Virus record (IMG/VR): IMGVR_UViG_3300047373_000135
Location: 1 to 32,829 of that record
Length of the DNA stretch: 32,829 nucleotides
DNA from: a virus
Direction: 5' to 3' (one strand)
Shown here piece after piece: positions 1-7,486 of this stretch (position 1 is the first letter of the stretch; the number at the start of each line of letters is the position of its first letter). The translations under genes were made by a program, and so were the position numbers. The notes under the pieces were generated by a model. It was given only the letters and a program-made list of their open reading frames with translations. It did no database searches and was not told the DNA's origin.

Positions 1-179
1 CATAAGTAACGAATTTACCAGAAGTTGCTCCAGTGTTTACGTTCTCAAGGATTCCATATCTGTTTCTTACAGATCGATCTACTTCTGTATCAAAGTCAGT
101 CAATGCGTAGTCACCAGTGTAGTCAGCTGTAATCGTTGTAGTTTTCACATCAAGATTTAACTTTCCACCTTTCTCAACT
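1..179. repeat. Terminal overlap, left copy
   Basis: This stretch is repeated at 32651-32829, base for base except position 128 (T) against 32778 (C). Joining the copies restores an open major capsid gene across the junction, so this is an assembly overlap of a circular or circularly permuted genome rather than a biological long terminal repeat. The mismatch changes a Thr codon from ACA to ACG on the coding strand and is silent, which fits two variants in a phage population. Confidence 0.93.
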
Positions 180-481
180 GCATCCTTAATCGCTTCAATA
201 TTCTCAGCGTAAGATTTGAATAGAGACTGACCGATTGATAACTTTTCTACTTTTGGAGTTACTGCCTTCTCAGACATTGCTTCAATTCGACCTTCAAATT
301 TTGCGATTGCTTTCTCGATCTCTTGAGATTTCTCTTCAAGACTTTTAAGTGAATCGAGCTCACTCTTTAGACCAGCGACATCCTCTTGTGTTGGGACATT
401 CTGCATCTTTTCTGTGAATAGGCCATCTAATTTTGAGATGACTTCTTCAGTTGTTAGATTTGTGTTTTCCACGTTTTCCAA
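1..481 (-). CDS. Major capsid protein, N-terminal part (gene continues at 32650-31902)
   Basis: This is the 5' part of the HK97-fold major capsid gene, which runs off the left end and continues from 32650 down to 31902 once the terminal overlap is merged. The full product is 409 aa from a TTG at 481-479 or 406 aa from a GTG at 472-470. An in-frame TAA lies just upstream and the first in-frame ATG is about 22 codons in, so the start is probably not ATG. The first 75 or so residues are rich in Glu, Lys and Leu (for example LKSELDSLKSLEEKSQEIEK), as expected of the scaffolding delta domain that the neighbouring prohead protease removes during maturation. The protease gene lies just downstream at 504-1562 in coordinates, which is upstream in transcription order. 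Confidence 0.85.
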   Translation of the reverse strand, partial: MENVENTNLTTEEVISKLDGLFTEKMQNVPTQEDVAGLKSELDSLKSLEEKSQEIEKAIAKFEGRIEAMSEKAVTPKVEKLSIGQSLFKSYAENIEAIKDAVEKGGKLNLDVKTTTITADYTGDYALTDFDTEVDRSVRNRYGILENVNTGATSGKFVTY

Positions 482-503
482 GTTTAAAAATTAATAATTC
501 AAT

Positions 504-1562
504 TTATTGATCATCTAATTGATCAAGTTTTCTTTCACAATAGTTCAGCATTGCATCACCTCCCCAGAGTAGATATGAGATAGTCCCACACGCTTTCTCA
601 TCAGATGGTTTGTAGTATGTCCTGGCTCTTGATAAAAAGGAGTAAGTCCTCTTTATCACATCCAGACTCAAACTTGCGCCAGTGCTTATTTGGTTTCCTC
701 TCAACTTTCCAGTTTGTGTCGCGCACTTATTCCCTACTTCCTCATTAAGCCGAATGCCTCTTTTCGCATTGTCTTTGGCCTTCTTTGGATAGTCAGAATA
801 GGTCTCTGCTTTTTGTGTCAGTGAATCGATAACGTTGTCCCACTTAAACTCATCGACTATGACTGGCTCACTTGGAATAGAGTGGATGATCTCCGACTCT
901 TGTCCAGCAAGTAGTACCAATTGACTCGTCAAGTGTTTGACTTTCATTTCGATTCCATGAAGTCTCTCATCAGTTCCTTTCCCATTGGATAGTGCCTTGA
1001 TGCAGACATTCAATTCTCTTGTGAGTTTCTCTATGTAGTCAGTCTTTTGTTCTCCTTTGACATCGACTACTGGAGTGAACTCATTTGATCCGAAGGTCAC
1101 TGCAGATCCTTCGAATAGTTTTATTTCGCTGATCTCATAGAATCCACCAGACTCAAGATTCTTGTCTTCTATGTATTTAGCTTTGTCTTTTATGTATTGG
1201 AAACCTATGGAATGCTCCTTGATTATTCCATCCTCATAATCTCTGTATGCATCCTCACCATCTGTAGATCGACCAAGTTGACCGACTGCAAACAATCCAA
1301 AGGCATCCTCTTCAAGTCTCAAGAACTTACCGATTTGTTTCTCCCAATCATGATGTCTCAAGAAAGCAATCTTTCGATTTGATGTTGTCTCTGGCCCACG
1401 TTCTTTGATAGACTTACTGAATGCACCCTTTTTGATTATATCATAGTCTGAGTCCATTGTATCAAACTTTGAAAGATAGATTGAGACTTCTCTCTTCTGA
1501 GTGTCTATATCCTTGAGCTCGAATGCTCCTTTTTGATTATATAAGTTGTTTCTTAGATTCAT
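504..1562 (-). CDS. HK97-family prohead protease with C-terminal extension
   Basis: Residues 1-170 match the phage prohead protease family, which uses a herpesvirus-assemblin-like Ser/His fold and trims the capsid delta domain during head maturation. Visible landmarks are the DSDYDIIKKGAF segment near residue 38, the His-containing FLRHHDWEKQIGKF near 68, and EHSIGFQYI near 116 with the likely nucleophilic Ser. The family is usually about 200 aa; this protein is 352 aa. The added C-terminal half has a compact Cys-containing block at about 250-350 (YPKKAKDNAKRG, NKCATQTGKLRG, ACGTISYLLWGGD). From memory, this resembles a domain of unknown role that recurs at the C-termini of phage head proteins. 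The start overlaps the previous gene by ATGA, so the two are translationally coupled. The protease call is firm; the extension's role is unknown. Confidence 0.88.
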   Translation of the reverse strand: MNLRNNLYNQKGAFELKDIDTQKREVSIYLSKFDTMDSDYDIIKKGAFSKSIKERGPETTSNRKIAFLRHHDWEKQIGKFLRLEEDAFGLFAVGQLGRSTDGEDAYRDYEDGIIKEHSIGFQYIKDKAKYIEDKNLESGGFYEISEIKLFEGSAVTFGSNEFTPVVDVKGEQKTDYIEKLTRELNVCIKALSNGKGTDERLHGIEMKVKHLTSQLVLLAGQESEIIHSIPSEPVIVDEFKWDNVIDSLTQKAETYSDYPKKAKDNAKRGIRLNEEVGNKCATQTGKLRGNQISTGASLSLDVIKRTYSFLSRARTYYKPSDEKACGTISYLLWGGDAMLNYCERKLDQLDDQ

Positions 1563-1822
1563 ATCTCTTCTGGTATTGGTTCAGACCATTCAGCACTACT
1601 CATCAATGTTAGTGCCTGGCTATGCGTTAAAGTTTGCAACGGAGTTACTGATCCATCTGTGATGAATGATGGTTCATGTTCGTTAGACCATTTGATCACA
1701 AACTGAGAATCATCCAGAGACTTCCGTATTGTGTTCTCATCCGTTTCTCCGATCTGTGAGAAATCGATGTTTGATAAGTCTGCAATGTTTATTGTTGCGT
1801 AAACGTCTGGTAAGTGTGACAT
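1559..1822 (-). CDS. Small conserved head-region protein
   Basis: This 87-aa acidic protein contains SNIDFSQIGETDENTIRKSLDDSQFVIKW. It resembles a small protein I recall between portal and protease genes of flavobacterial phages, with a pattern of the type IDFSxVxETxxxTxRKSxDxxxxxVKW. No enzymatic motif is visible. It has an A-rich leader (AAAAAACAAAACT before ATG) with no Shine-Dalgarno sequence, and its stop overlaps the protease start (ATGA). A minor head or assembly role is inferred from position only. Confidence 0.7.
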   Translation of the reverse strand: MSHLPDVYATINIADLSNIDFSQIGETDENTIRKSLDDSQFVIKWSNEHEPSFITDGSVTPLQTLTHSQALTLMSSAEWSEPIPEEI

Positions 1823-1843
1823 AGTTTTGTTTTTTATTCGTTT

Positions 1844-2629
1844 TTATGTTGGTACGTCTGTTGTTCTATTGGCTTCTACCATATTGATAGACCTATTGGT
1901 ATAACCTCCGTTAACATCTGTCATAGTCCAAGTTGCACCGTTCCACGTTGCATTGTCTCCCATACGTTGCCACGTCGTTGGTTGTGGTGCAGTTGCCAAA
2001 TTATTAAGGTCTACGGCTTGACCTCCGCCATAAATTTCACTTACATTTGCTCTTTGGTCTGTACCACTCCATATTGCAATCTCATCTATTAAGCCATTAA
2101 AAGTTGGCATATAATTATTTACGCTTTCACCTATATATAACCCACTTGATGAGGTATCGAATCCAAGCGTGTCTATGTTTTGCACAAAGGTATCATCTAC
2201 ACCATTAACGAAAACCTTACCTCTATCGCCACCTGCTAATGATTTATCTATACAAAAAATCACATTATTCCAAGCGTTTAGAGTTATTCCTCCGTTATTA
2301 GAACGCAAATACAAGGTAGTGTTATTCATTTGCAAGCGTAATTTTTGAGAGGTATCTATGAATACTCTTATTTGCGTGTTTGTGCTTGTTGAATTTTTAG
2401 CGATTTCAAAAATTTGTCCGAAATGAGATGAGCTTGGCTTAACCCAAAAACTTACTGTCATTTTGTTCTGACCGTCTAACTCTGAATAAGTAGATGTACC
2501 TATAAAGTATTCATCAACTCCGTCAAAACTGAAGGAGTGCAAATTACTGAATGGAGGCGTACCACCACCATCCAATGCACTTTGATTGACTCTGAGTTGA
2601 CTATATGAAGAAAGTGAATAGAATGACAT
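1844..2629 (-). CDS. LamG/concanavalin-fold surface protein (LamG-1)
   Basis: This 261-aa protein has one laminin-G / concanavalin A-like domain at about residues 28-210. The evidence is SFSFDGVDEYFIG, MTVSFWVKPSS, LNAWNNVIFCIDK, GKVFVNGVDD, LYIGESV and FNGLIDEIAIWSGTD, the usual strand order of the fold. The N-terminal 30 residues (LRVNQSALDGGGTPPFSNL) and the C-terminal DVPT align with the product of 2944-3639, so the two are paralogs with shared anchoring ends. The likely role is head decoration binding glycans or the host surface, inferred from the fold and from its place between portal and protease. The gene is anomalous: it contains no GATC and no GCCAGG, unlike its paralog (several GATC), which suggests import from another phage. 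Confidence 0.85.
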   Translation of the reverse strand: MSFYSLSSYSQLRVNQSALDGGGTPPFSNLHSFSFDGVDEYFIGTSTYSELDGQNKMTVSFWVKPSSSHFGQIFEIAKNSTSTNTQIRVFIDTSQKLRLQMNNTTLYLRSNNGGITLNAWNNVIFCIDKSLAGGDRGKVFVNGVDDTFVQNIDTLGFDTSSSGLYIGESVNNYMPTFNGLIDEIAIWSGTDQRANVSEIYGGGQAVDLNNLATAPQPTTWQRMGDNATWNGATWTMTDVNGGYTNRSINMVEANRTTDVPT

Positions 2630-2632
2630 TGA

Positions 2633-2914
2633 TTATTTTAAAATTGCGACAACAGATCCAGATCGTAATGTTACACCAGAGAAGGTCTTGCCTCTCAATG
2701 GTGCAATGATAACACCAGCCTTGATCACTCCATTACTGGCCATATATGTTGATCGTGCATCCACACCATCAACTTTAATAGAATCGAATTCAGTGTCTTC
2801 AGCCACATAGATGGCATCGATCTGATTTGTGTATTCTGTTGTATCGTTTACAACGAATGTACCACTCTGTAAAGCCAGTTCTTCTATGGCTACCAATTGT
2901 GATGAACTTCCCAT
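2633..2914 (-). CDS. Small beta-rich structural protein, possible head fibre or decoration
   Basis: This 93-aa protein is predicted to be all-beta, with small Val/Thr/Ser/Gly strands. Its end (IAPLRGKTFSGVTLRSGSVVAILK) has the pattern G.F..VTL.SG.V.AY/IL that I associate with short structural proteins of many phages, often beside head genes. It lies between the two LamG paralogs, with only 3 bp separating its stop from the LamG-1 start and an A-rich leader of AAAT repeats before its ATG. It could be a decoration or fibre-base protein that positions the LamG proteins. That is inference from context. Confidence 0.65.
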   Translation of the reverse strand: MGSSSQLVAIEELALQSGTFVVNDTTEYTNQIDAIYVAEDTEFDSIKVDGVDARSTYMASNGVIKAGVIIAPLRGKTFSGVTLRSGSVVAILK

Positions 2915-2943
2915 GTTTTTTATTTATTTATTTATTTATATTT

Positions 2944-3639
2944 CTATATCGGCACATCTGCTACAAAATTACTACTGGACATATTCTGCATTGTTGCATC
3001 GTTTGATCCAGCGTTGTCACTTATTGTCGGATATACATCAGAGTCTCCCATGCGATACCATAACAATGGTGACAATGAACTAATATCATTTGGTACTCCA
3101 CTATTGTATACTGAATTAAGATTCAAACTTTGATCACTATCCCAGAAGGCCACCTCGTCAACATTACCATCATAGAAACTTGTCCCTACACCACCGATCT
3201 GAGTTAATCTGTGATTACCAGATGCAGATTGTGATGTGCTAAATGTTGCACCATTCAAGTACAGAGTCAAATTGTTTCCAGATCCTCTCACAATGAATAA
3301 GTGATTCCAGGCTCCAGTATTAATATTGTTCCCACCAGTCTCAGTGAAGGTGTATGTTGTGAAGTTTACTCTTACTCTTATTTGTGATGATGTTCTTAGC
3401 CAGACATAATCACTATTGGTTGATCGGCCCACCAAGAAACTTGCACCCAAATTGATCGGCTTAAACCAGAAGGATGTTGTGAATGAACTATTGAGATCTA
3501 CTTGTGTGAAATCTATTTGCTCATCAATTCCATCGAATGACGTTGACAAAGTATTGAATGGAGGTGTTACCCCACCATTAGTCAAAAGGTTACTCTTGAC
3601 TCTAAACAATGTGTTTATATTACTTGTCTTTAAGGCCAT
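2944..3639 (-). CDS. LamG/concanavalin-fold surface protein (LamG-2)
   Basis: This 231-aa paralog of the 1844-2629 product has the same plan. An N-terminal arm (FRVKSNLLTNGGVTPPFNTL) leads into the LamG domain, with STSFDGIDEQIDF, FTTSFWFKPIN, NTGAWNHLFIVRG, NLTLYLNGATF and FYDGNVDEVAFWDSD. The protein ends in DVPI, matching DVPT of LamG-1. Its start shares one base with the portal stop (TAATG), so it is coupled to portal translation. Base-word use is like the rest of the genome, so it looks like the resident copy. The likely role is a capsid- or neck-attached glycan-binding decoration, inferred from the fold and position. Confidence 0.85.
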   Translation of the reverse strand: MALKTSNINTLFRVKSNLLTNGGVTPPFNTLSTSFDGIDEQIDFTQVDLNSSFTTSFWFKPINLGASFLVGRSTNSDYVWLRTSSQIRVRVNFTTYTFTETGGNNINTGAWNHLFIVRGSGNNLTLYLNGATFSTSQSASGNHRLTQIGGVGTSFYDGNVDEVAFWDSDQSLNLNSVYNSGVPNDISSLSPLLWYRMGDSDVYPTISDNAGSNDATMQNMSSSNFVADVPI

Positions 3640-4856
3640 TAATATTCTTGATCGTTTAAGTCTGTTAATATTCTGATCTCTTCCTCTGTGAGCTCGACTC
3701 CAAGTCCAGCAATTTTCTCCAGAGTTTCTGCCTTTGTTTTTTGTACATCTGCCTTCTCTCCTTCGTCTTCTTGCAATGCTGGAAGGTGACTGAAGTCTGC
3801 CTTCAGATAATACTCATCAGAGAGTCCCCATTGCTTCATCATCGAGTCGTACATTGATTGAGTCTCTGGAATGATTGTATCTGTATAGACAAGTCTGATC
3901 GAGTCTCTCACATTCGTGAATGTACTACCACGTTCAGAACTGAATAAGTTTGCATTCAATCCATAGGTGTCAATGATGGCCATCTTATCTGCTGTAAGTT
4001 CCTCAAATAGCATGAGGTCTCTTGTCGGATAAGACATCGGCTTCCAGTCGACATTGCTCTCAGTGATGATCAACTCATCCTTAGATCTCTTGAACCAATC
4101 TTGTTGGATCTGTCTCTTCTCTTCTGGAGTCATTGGAATTGCTCCTCCCATATCACTCTGACTTGTAGTCAGTATACCTATTGATCCTATATTCTCAAGC
4201 AATACATTACGCTTGTGATATTGTGCTTTGATATTTGATAGTGGATACTTCAATGAGTCGATCCTGGAGATTGGTTTCACCAAGTTCATACCATCATCAG
4301 TGGTCAAGTAGATCATGTCAGTCCAGTCAATCATCTCCTTTGAATCATCATCGTACTCAAAACAGAAACGAGTGACCATGTCTTCGGAGTCCATAGCCTG
4401 GAGTTTCTTTCCAGATAGTTGAATCTCTATCTTGTTTGCTGGTAGTGGAACCATCAAGTTTCTAATGTCAAACGATCTCTTTGGACAATAGGCAAATGCA
4501 TTAGAGTACAATGCATCTTGTACAGATAGTGAGTATACAACATCCGACCATGATTGCATGGCGTTAGGATCTTTGAATAGATCAAGTAGCCAGTGACTCT
4601 CGACTTTGTCTCCATTCATATCGTATAGACATGGATGATTAGAGGCCATCATTGATGCTCTCTTGTCGATCACTGATCTGAGCTCTGGTATCTCAATGAA
4701 GAGTCTCCATGCGTTGTTTGTATCCACCCAGACTGCTTCCTTCTTACCCCAGATCTGATTTGCTATCGGTAGCCTTCCAGAGACTTGGTTGATGAATCTA
4801 CCAAGATGATTGTTCTGATTCGTTCCGAAAAAGTTGCTTAAAAAATTGTTGGCCAT
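3639..4856 (-). CDS. Portal protein
   Basis: This 405-aa protein matches the HK97-type portal family in length and layout. A short N-terminal tail is followed by IPELRSVIDKRASMMASNHPCLYD, the WLLDLFKDPNAMQSWSDVVYSL wing segment, the LPANKIEIQLSGKK strand, and a C-terminal part with LTADKMAIIDTYGLNANLFSSERGSTFTNVRDSIRLVYTD. It ends in an acidic Glu/Lys-rich tail. The portal is the dodecameric ring through which TerL pumps DNA and to which the neck attaches. TerL lies upstream with a 76-bp gap that holds a possible promoter. The call rests on motif layout plus the TerL neighbour. Confidence 0.88.
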   Translation of the reverse strand: MANNFLSNFFGTNQNNHLGRFINQVSGRLPIANQIWGKKEAVWVDTNNAWRLFIEIPELRSVIDKRASMMASNHPCLYDMNGDKVESHWLLDLFKDPNAMQSWSDVVYSLSVQDALYSNAFAYCPKRSFDIRNLMVPLPANKIEIQLSGKKLQAMDSEDMVTRFCFEYDDDSKEMIDWTDMIYLTTDDGMNLVKPISRIDSLKYPLSNIKAQYHKRNVLLENIGSIGILTTSQSDMGGAIPMTPEEKRQIQQDWFKRSKDELIITESNVDWKPMSYPTRDLMLFEELTADKMAIIDTYGLNANLFSSERGSTFTNVRDSIRLVYTDTIIPETQSMYDSMMKQWGLSDEYYLKADFSHLPALQEDEGEKADVQKTKAETLEKIAGLGVELTEEEIRILTDLNDQEY

Positions 4857-4881
4857 TATGTAAGATTACTTTACCATGCTA

Positions 4882-4889
4882 CAAAGATA
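4882..4889 (-). promoter_or_regulatory. Possible Bacteroidota -7 element before portal
   Basis: The minus strand reads TATCTTTG, matching the TANNTTTG -7 consensus of Bacteroidota promoters, 25 nt upstream of the portal ATG in a real intergenic gap. No clear TTG -33 partner is visible at 19-21 bp upstream, so it would be a weak promoter or a chance match. Confidence 0.4.
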
Positions 4890-4932
4890 CTGATTATTTT
4901 CTAAACATTTTGAGTGATTAGATTCTGATCAT

Positions 4933-6288
4933 CTATCGTGAGAGTTTCTTGAACATGGATTGAGTAAATATACTTAGACCAGCAAGACAATCTGGTGCAT
5001 CGTCATTCTTGTTCTTACCATCCTTCGAATAGGATAGTACAGACTCGATGAATAGGTTGCAGTCTCTTGTGTCTCTTCTAAGATATGTGACCATGTTCTG
5101 AAGCCAGGCTGACTGCATGATGATCCTTGTGTCTTTGTTTGTGGTGTTTTGGACTTGAAGGATCTTAGAGCTCGTGATCCTCTGTAGATGTCTTGAGAAC
5201 ATTGCTCCCATCGAGTTTGATTCTACTCGGCAATATGAGACCTTGTACTTCTCCAGCATACCAGCACACAATGGAATTGTGATGTCTGTATTGTCTCGGT
5301 TGTATATGTAGTCCACCAGATACAACTGATCACCTACCATTGAGATGATGGCCATTGCAGTGTAATCCTTCCCTTGATCTGCGACATCAATGTATGCTAT
5401 TGATCCATCAATTCCTTTGGCTTGAGAGATTTCGTTGTACTCTTCTGGATCGATGTATTTCATGTCTGAGAATAATCGACCACCGACATCGACTGGTTGT
5501 TGCATATACTCAGCACTCCAGATCTCTGGTGCAGTGTGTTTCTTCTTGGCCTGGTACTCCTCTGATGTCATGACCTCATCACAGAAGGATTCTCCTTTGT
5601 CATTTAGTGCTGGTATCACTATTGTCTGATCGTAGATACCTTGTTCAGTGTTCTGTCCTATTACATCCTTGAGACTCCATCTTGTGCCTATGTCTATACG
5701 TGAACATCCAGACTCGAATCTTGAGTCATGTGTGGCTTGTTTCCATTGTATGATCCTCTCGTTTGTAGTGTCTGACATGGCATCCTCTATACCTCGATAC
5801 AAGTCATCTGTGATTCCCAGAGTAGTACCGAATCCGATGATCGTACCACCTACACCAGCACCAAAGTATCCCACTTGTTTTGATTGCTGAAGATTCCATC
5901 CTTGTAGATTCTTTTTATCATCTGATAGTTTTATGTCTGGGAATATCTCTTGAAACTTCTCATTCTTTATGATGGCTCTCACATCATATGAGAACTTCAG
6001 ATACAATGTTGCAGTACAAGTGTTTCTCATGACTGATGTCGTTGGATTCCTTCCGAGTCTCCATGCACAAAACAATGATGTGATATAGGACTTCCCAGCA
6101 CGAGGAGGCATTGATACAGACAACGACTTGATCGATCCTTCCTCTACCTTCTGGAATGCTATTGCAACATCCTTTAGGAAGGGCCTGGCCGAAAAGAATT
6201 CATGATCCATCTGGTGACAGAAGATCCAGAACTTTCGTCTACTCAGTTCGAGTATTATCTGTCTCTTGTTGATCGTCTTGTTCTTCAT
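4933..6288 (-). CDS. terL: Terminase large subunit
   Basis: This 451-aa ATP-driven DNA packaging motor and nuclease has Walker A at residues 60-68 (MPPRAGKSY) and a Walker B-like LGITDD at 157-162. The RNase H-like nuclease half has the expected acidic residues in AYIDVADQGKDYTAM (near 300), RVESNSMG (near 355) and DDAPDCLAG (near 435). The length is normal for T4-type large terminases. The start overlaps the small terminase gene by 50 bp, an arrangement that usually couples translation. I recognise the family with confidence but cannot tell cos from headful packaging; the circular assembly fits headful packaging or circularised ends equally well. Confidence 0.95.
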   Translation of the reverse strand: MKNKTINKRQIILELSRRKFWIFCHQMDHEFFSARPFLKDVAIAFQKVEEGSIKSLSVSMPPRAGKSYITSLFCAWRLGRNPTTSVMRNTCTATLYLKFSYDVRAIIKNEKFQEIFPDIKLSDDKKNLQGWNLQQSKQVGYFGAGVGGTIIGFGTTLGITDDLYRGIEDAMSDTTNERIIQWKQATHDSRFESGCSRIDIGTRWSLKDVIGQNTEQGIYDQTIVIPALNDKGESFCDEVMTSEEYQAKKKHTAPEIWSAEYMQQPVDVGGRLFSDMKYIDPEEYNEISQAKGIDGSIAYIDVADQGKDYTAMAIISMVGDQLYLVDYIYNRDNTDITIPLCAGMLEKYKVSYCRVESNSMGAMFSRHLQRITSSKILQVQNTTNKDTRIIMQSAWLQNMVTYLRRDTRDCNLFIESVLSYSKDGKNKNDDAPDCLAGLSIFTQSMFKKLSR

Positions 6289-6661
6289 CTTTCATCATGT
6301 CAAGTAGTTCCTCATCTGTAAACTCTCTGAGGTCTTCCACCTTGTGCTTCTGTTTTGTTTCCATAAACGATGTAGACATTGCTCGTCTCTCGTCATCACT
6401 TGAGATCAACTTCATCAATGCAATCTGTAATGGAGGTGAGTCTGACTTAAACCATTTGTTTCTCATTGCTACCTTGAGCTCGACTCTATTCTTAACTAAA
6501 GAGTCTTTTATAGCGTCTACTTTATCCAATTGATGATTGTAGAATGTTGCTCTTGAACATGGTAGATAAGTTGATATATCGTCTATGAAGACCAGTTTAT
6601 GTTTGTCTATTGCTTCCAGGCTTTGTCGGAGTAGTTCTTCTGTGTTGTATGCTTTACTCAT
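6239..6661 (-). CDS. Terminase small subunit (probable)
   Basis: This 140-aa protein has an N-terminal helix-turn-helix-like segment (LVFIDDISTYLPCSRATFYNH, about residues 23-43) and a helical middle. Its acidic C-terminal tail (EELLDMMKDEEQDDQQETDN) fits a DNA-recognition subunit that contacts TerL. It sits directly upstream of terL and overlaps it by 50 bp, the standard place for TerS. Sequence alone is less decisive than context, because small terminases diverge quickly. Confidence 0.8.
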   Translation of the reverse strand: MSKAYNTEELLRQSLEAIDKHKLVFIDDISTYLPCSRATFYNHQLDKVDAIKDSLVKNRVELKVAMRNKWFKSDSPPLQIALMKLISSDDERRAMSTSFMETKQKHKVEDLREFTDEELLDMMKDEEQDDQQETDNTRTE

Positions 6662-6662
6662 G

Positions 6663-6860
6663 TTATTTATTTTTATAGATTTCTATGACTTCATGTCTGA
6701 CATCTAACCAGTATTGCATTGTCAACTGATCACCATATCGGCCTCTGGTTGTATCAATACATTCTTCAATGGTAATTAATACACATTGTTTGACATCATT
6801 AGAACAATCTATCCAATCATATTTATCTATTAAGTCTTGTGCTTTTTGTTTTGGTGTCAT
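6663..6860 (-). CDS. Unknown 65-aa protein upstream of TerS
   Basis: This is a small protein of mixed helix (MTPKQKAQDLIDKYDWIDC...EVIEIYKNK) with two Cys and no recognised motif. The KAQDLIDKY...CVLITIEECI pattern resembles short proteins of unknown function I have seen in many Bacteroidota phages. It ends one base before the TerS ATG, so it is in the same operon. No function can be assigned. Confidence 0.65.
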   Translation of the reverse strand: MTPKQKAQDLIDKYDWIDCSNDVKQCVLITIEECIDTTRGRYGDQLTMQYWLDVRHEVIEIYKNK

Positions 6861-6875
6861 CTTCTATGTTTTGTT

Positions 6876-7055
6876 TTAAGATCCACAAGCCAGGCACTCC
6901 TCGTCTTGATCAAGTTCTGGGTTGTTCACTATCTCTGGATTAAGTATTCTCTTTAGGTCATAAATCTCTTGGTGAGTTTTCATGTCTTTGAACATTTCTC
7001 CAGTGAGTTTGGATCGTAGTCTTTTTATTTCTTGTTTGATGTCTTTCTCTGTCAT
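6876..7055 (-). CDS. Small 59-aa protein with C-terminal CxxC
   Basis: ATG at 7055-7053, TAA at 6876-6878. I translated it by hand: it begins MTEKDIKQEIKRLRSK, runs through a predicted amphipathic helix, and ends EECLACGS. The Cys-x-x-Cys pair close to the C-terminus could bind metal with a partner. The reading frame fills the space between 7094 and 6860 that otherwise looks empty, and the codon pattern matches its neighbours. It ends 15 bp before the next gene. Function unknown. Confidence 0.7.
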   Translation of the reverse strand: MTEKDIKQEIKRLRSKLTGEMFKDMKTHQEIYDLKRILNPEIVNNPELDQDEECLACGS

Positions 7056-7093
7056 TCAGTTTTAGTCTTTTGGTTAACGTTTTTCCTTTATAC

Positions 7094-7213
7094 TTAAAGA
7101 GGAAATTCGTTAACTTTTGTTGTTTTGGTGAACATACGCTTCGCATCCTTCCAGACTTCCTTGATAGAGAATATTGAGCTCTTCATTGTCCCAGACTCGA
7201 TATATATGTTCAT
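7094..7213 (-). CDS. Small 39-aa basic protein
   Basis: ATG at 7213-7211, TAA at 7094-7096. The hand translation begins MNIYIESGTMKSSIFSIKE and ends KVNEFPL. It is short and mildly basic, with no motif. It lies in the operon direction between the 82-aa gene (stop at 7229) and the 59-aa gene, with normal spacing to both. The support is frame, spacing and lack of any competing gene, so this is a moderate call. Confidence 0.5.
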   Translation of the reverse strand: MNIYIESGTMKSSIFSIKEVWKDAKRMFTKTTKVNEFPL

Positions 7214-7228
7214 GGTGTTGTATTATTT

Positions 7229-7477
7229 TCATTTGTCCTCGATGTTTTCACCATATTCATGCATCATCTGTTTGATGTATTTTGCGATGTCTAAGTCTCT
7301 GATCTGCCTTCTGAACTTTCTTGATGTGATGTACTCTTCCAGCACCATTGATCCGAGTCCTAATATCTTCAGATCTTTTGCCTCCAGGCCACTAAATCTG
7401 GTTGTGTTTTTCTTTTTGGATATGATTCGAGGTATCCATGTTAATAGTCTCTTCAGTAAAAGTATTTTCTTAATCAT
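7229..7477 (-). CDS. Unknown 82-aa basic protein
   Basis: This basic protein starts with a hydrophobic and cationic N-terminus (MIKKILLLKRLLTWIPRIISKKK), which could be a membrane anchor or an amphipathic helix. A helical segment rich in Arg and Lys follows (YITSRKFRRQIRDLDIAKYIKQMM). No family was recognised. It begins 9 bp after the stop of the 96-aa gene and belongs to the same accessory cluster upstream of the terminase genes. Confidence 0.6.
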   Translation of the reverse strand: MIKKILLLKRLLTWIPRIISKKKNTTRFSGLEAKDLKILGLGSMVLEEYITSRKFRRQIRDLDIAKYIKQMMHEYGENIEDK

Positions 7478-7486
7478 ATTGTGAGT

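Noticed and set aside
1-179. Long terminal repeats or transposon ends
   Set aside because: The copies are direct, lie exactly at the contig ends, and restore one capsid gene when joined; an assembly overlap explains them.
6958-7146. 62-aa minus-strand frame (MRSVCSPKQQKLTNFLF...)
   Set aside because: It overlaps the better placed 39-aa and 59-aa frames and its Lys/Gln/Thr-rich sequence does not look protein-like.
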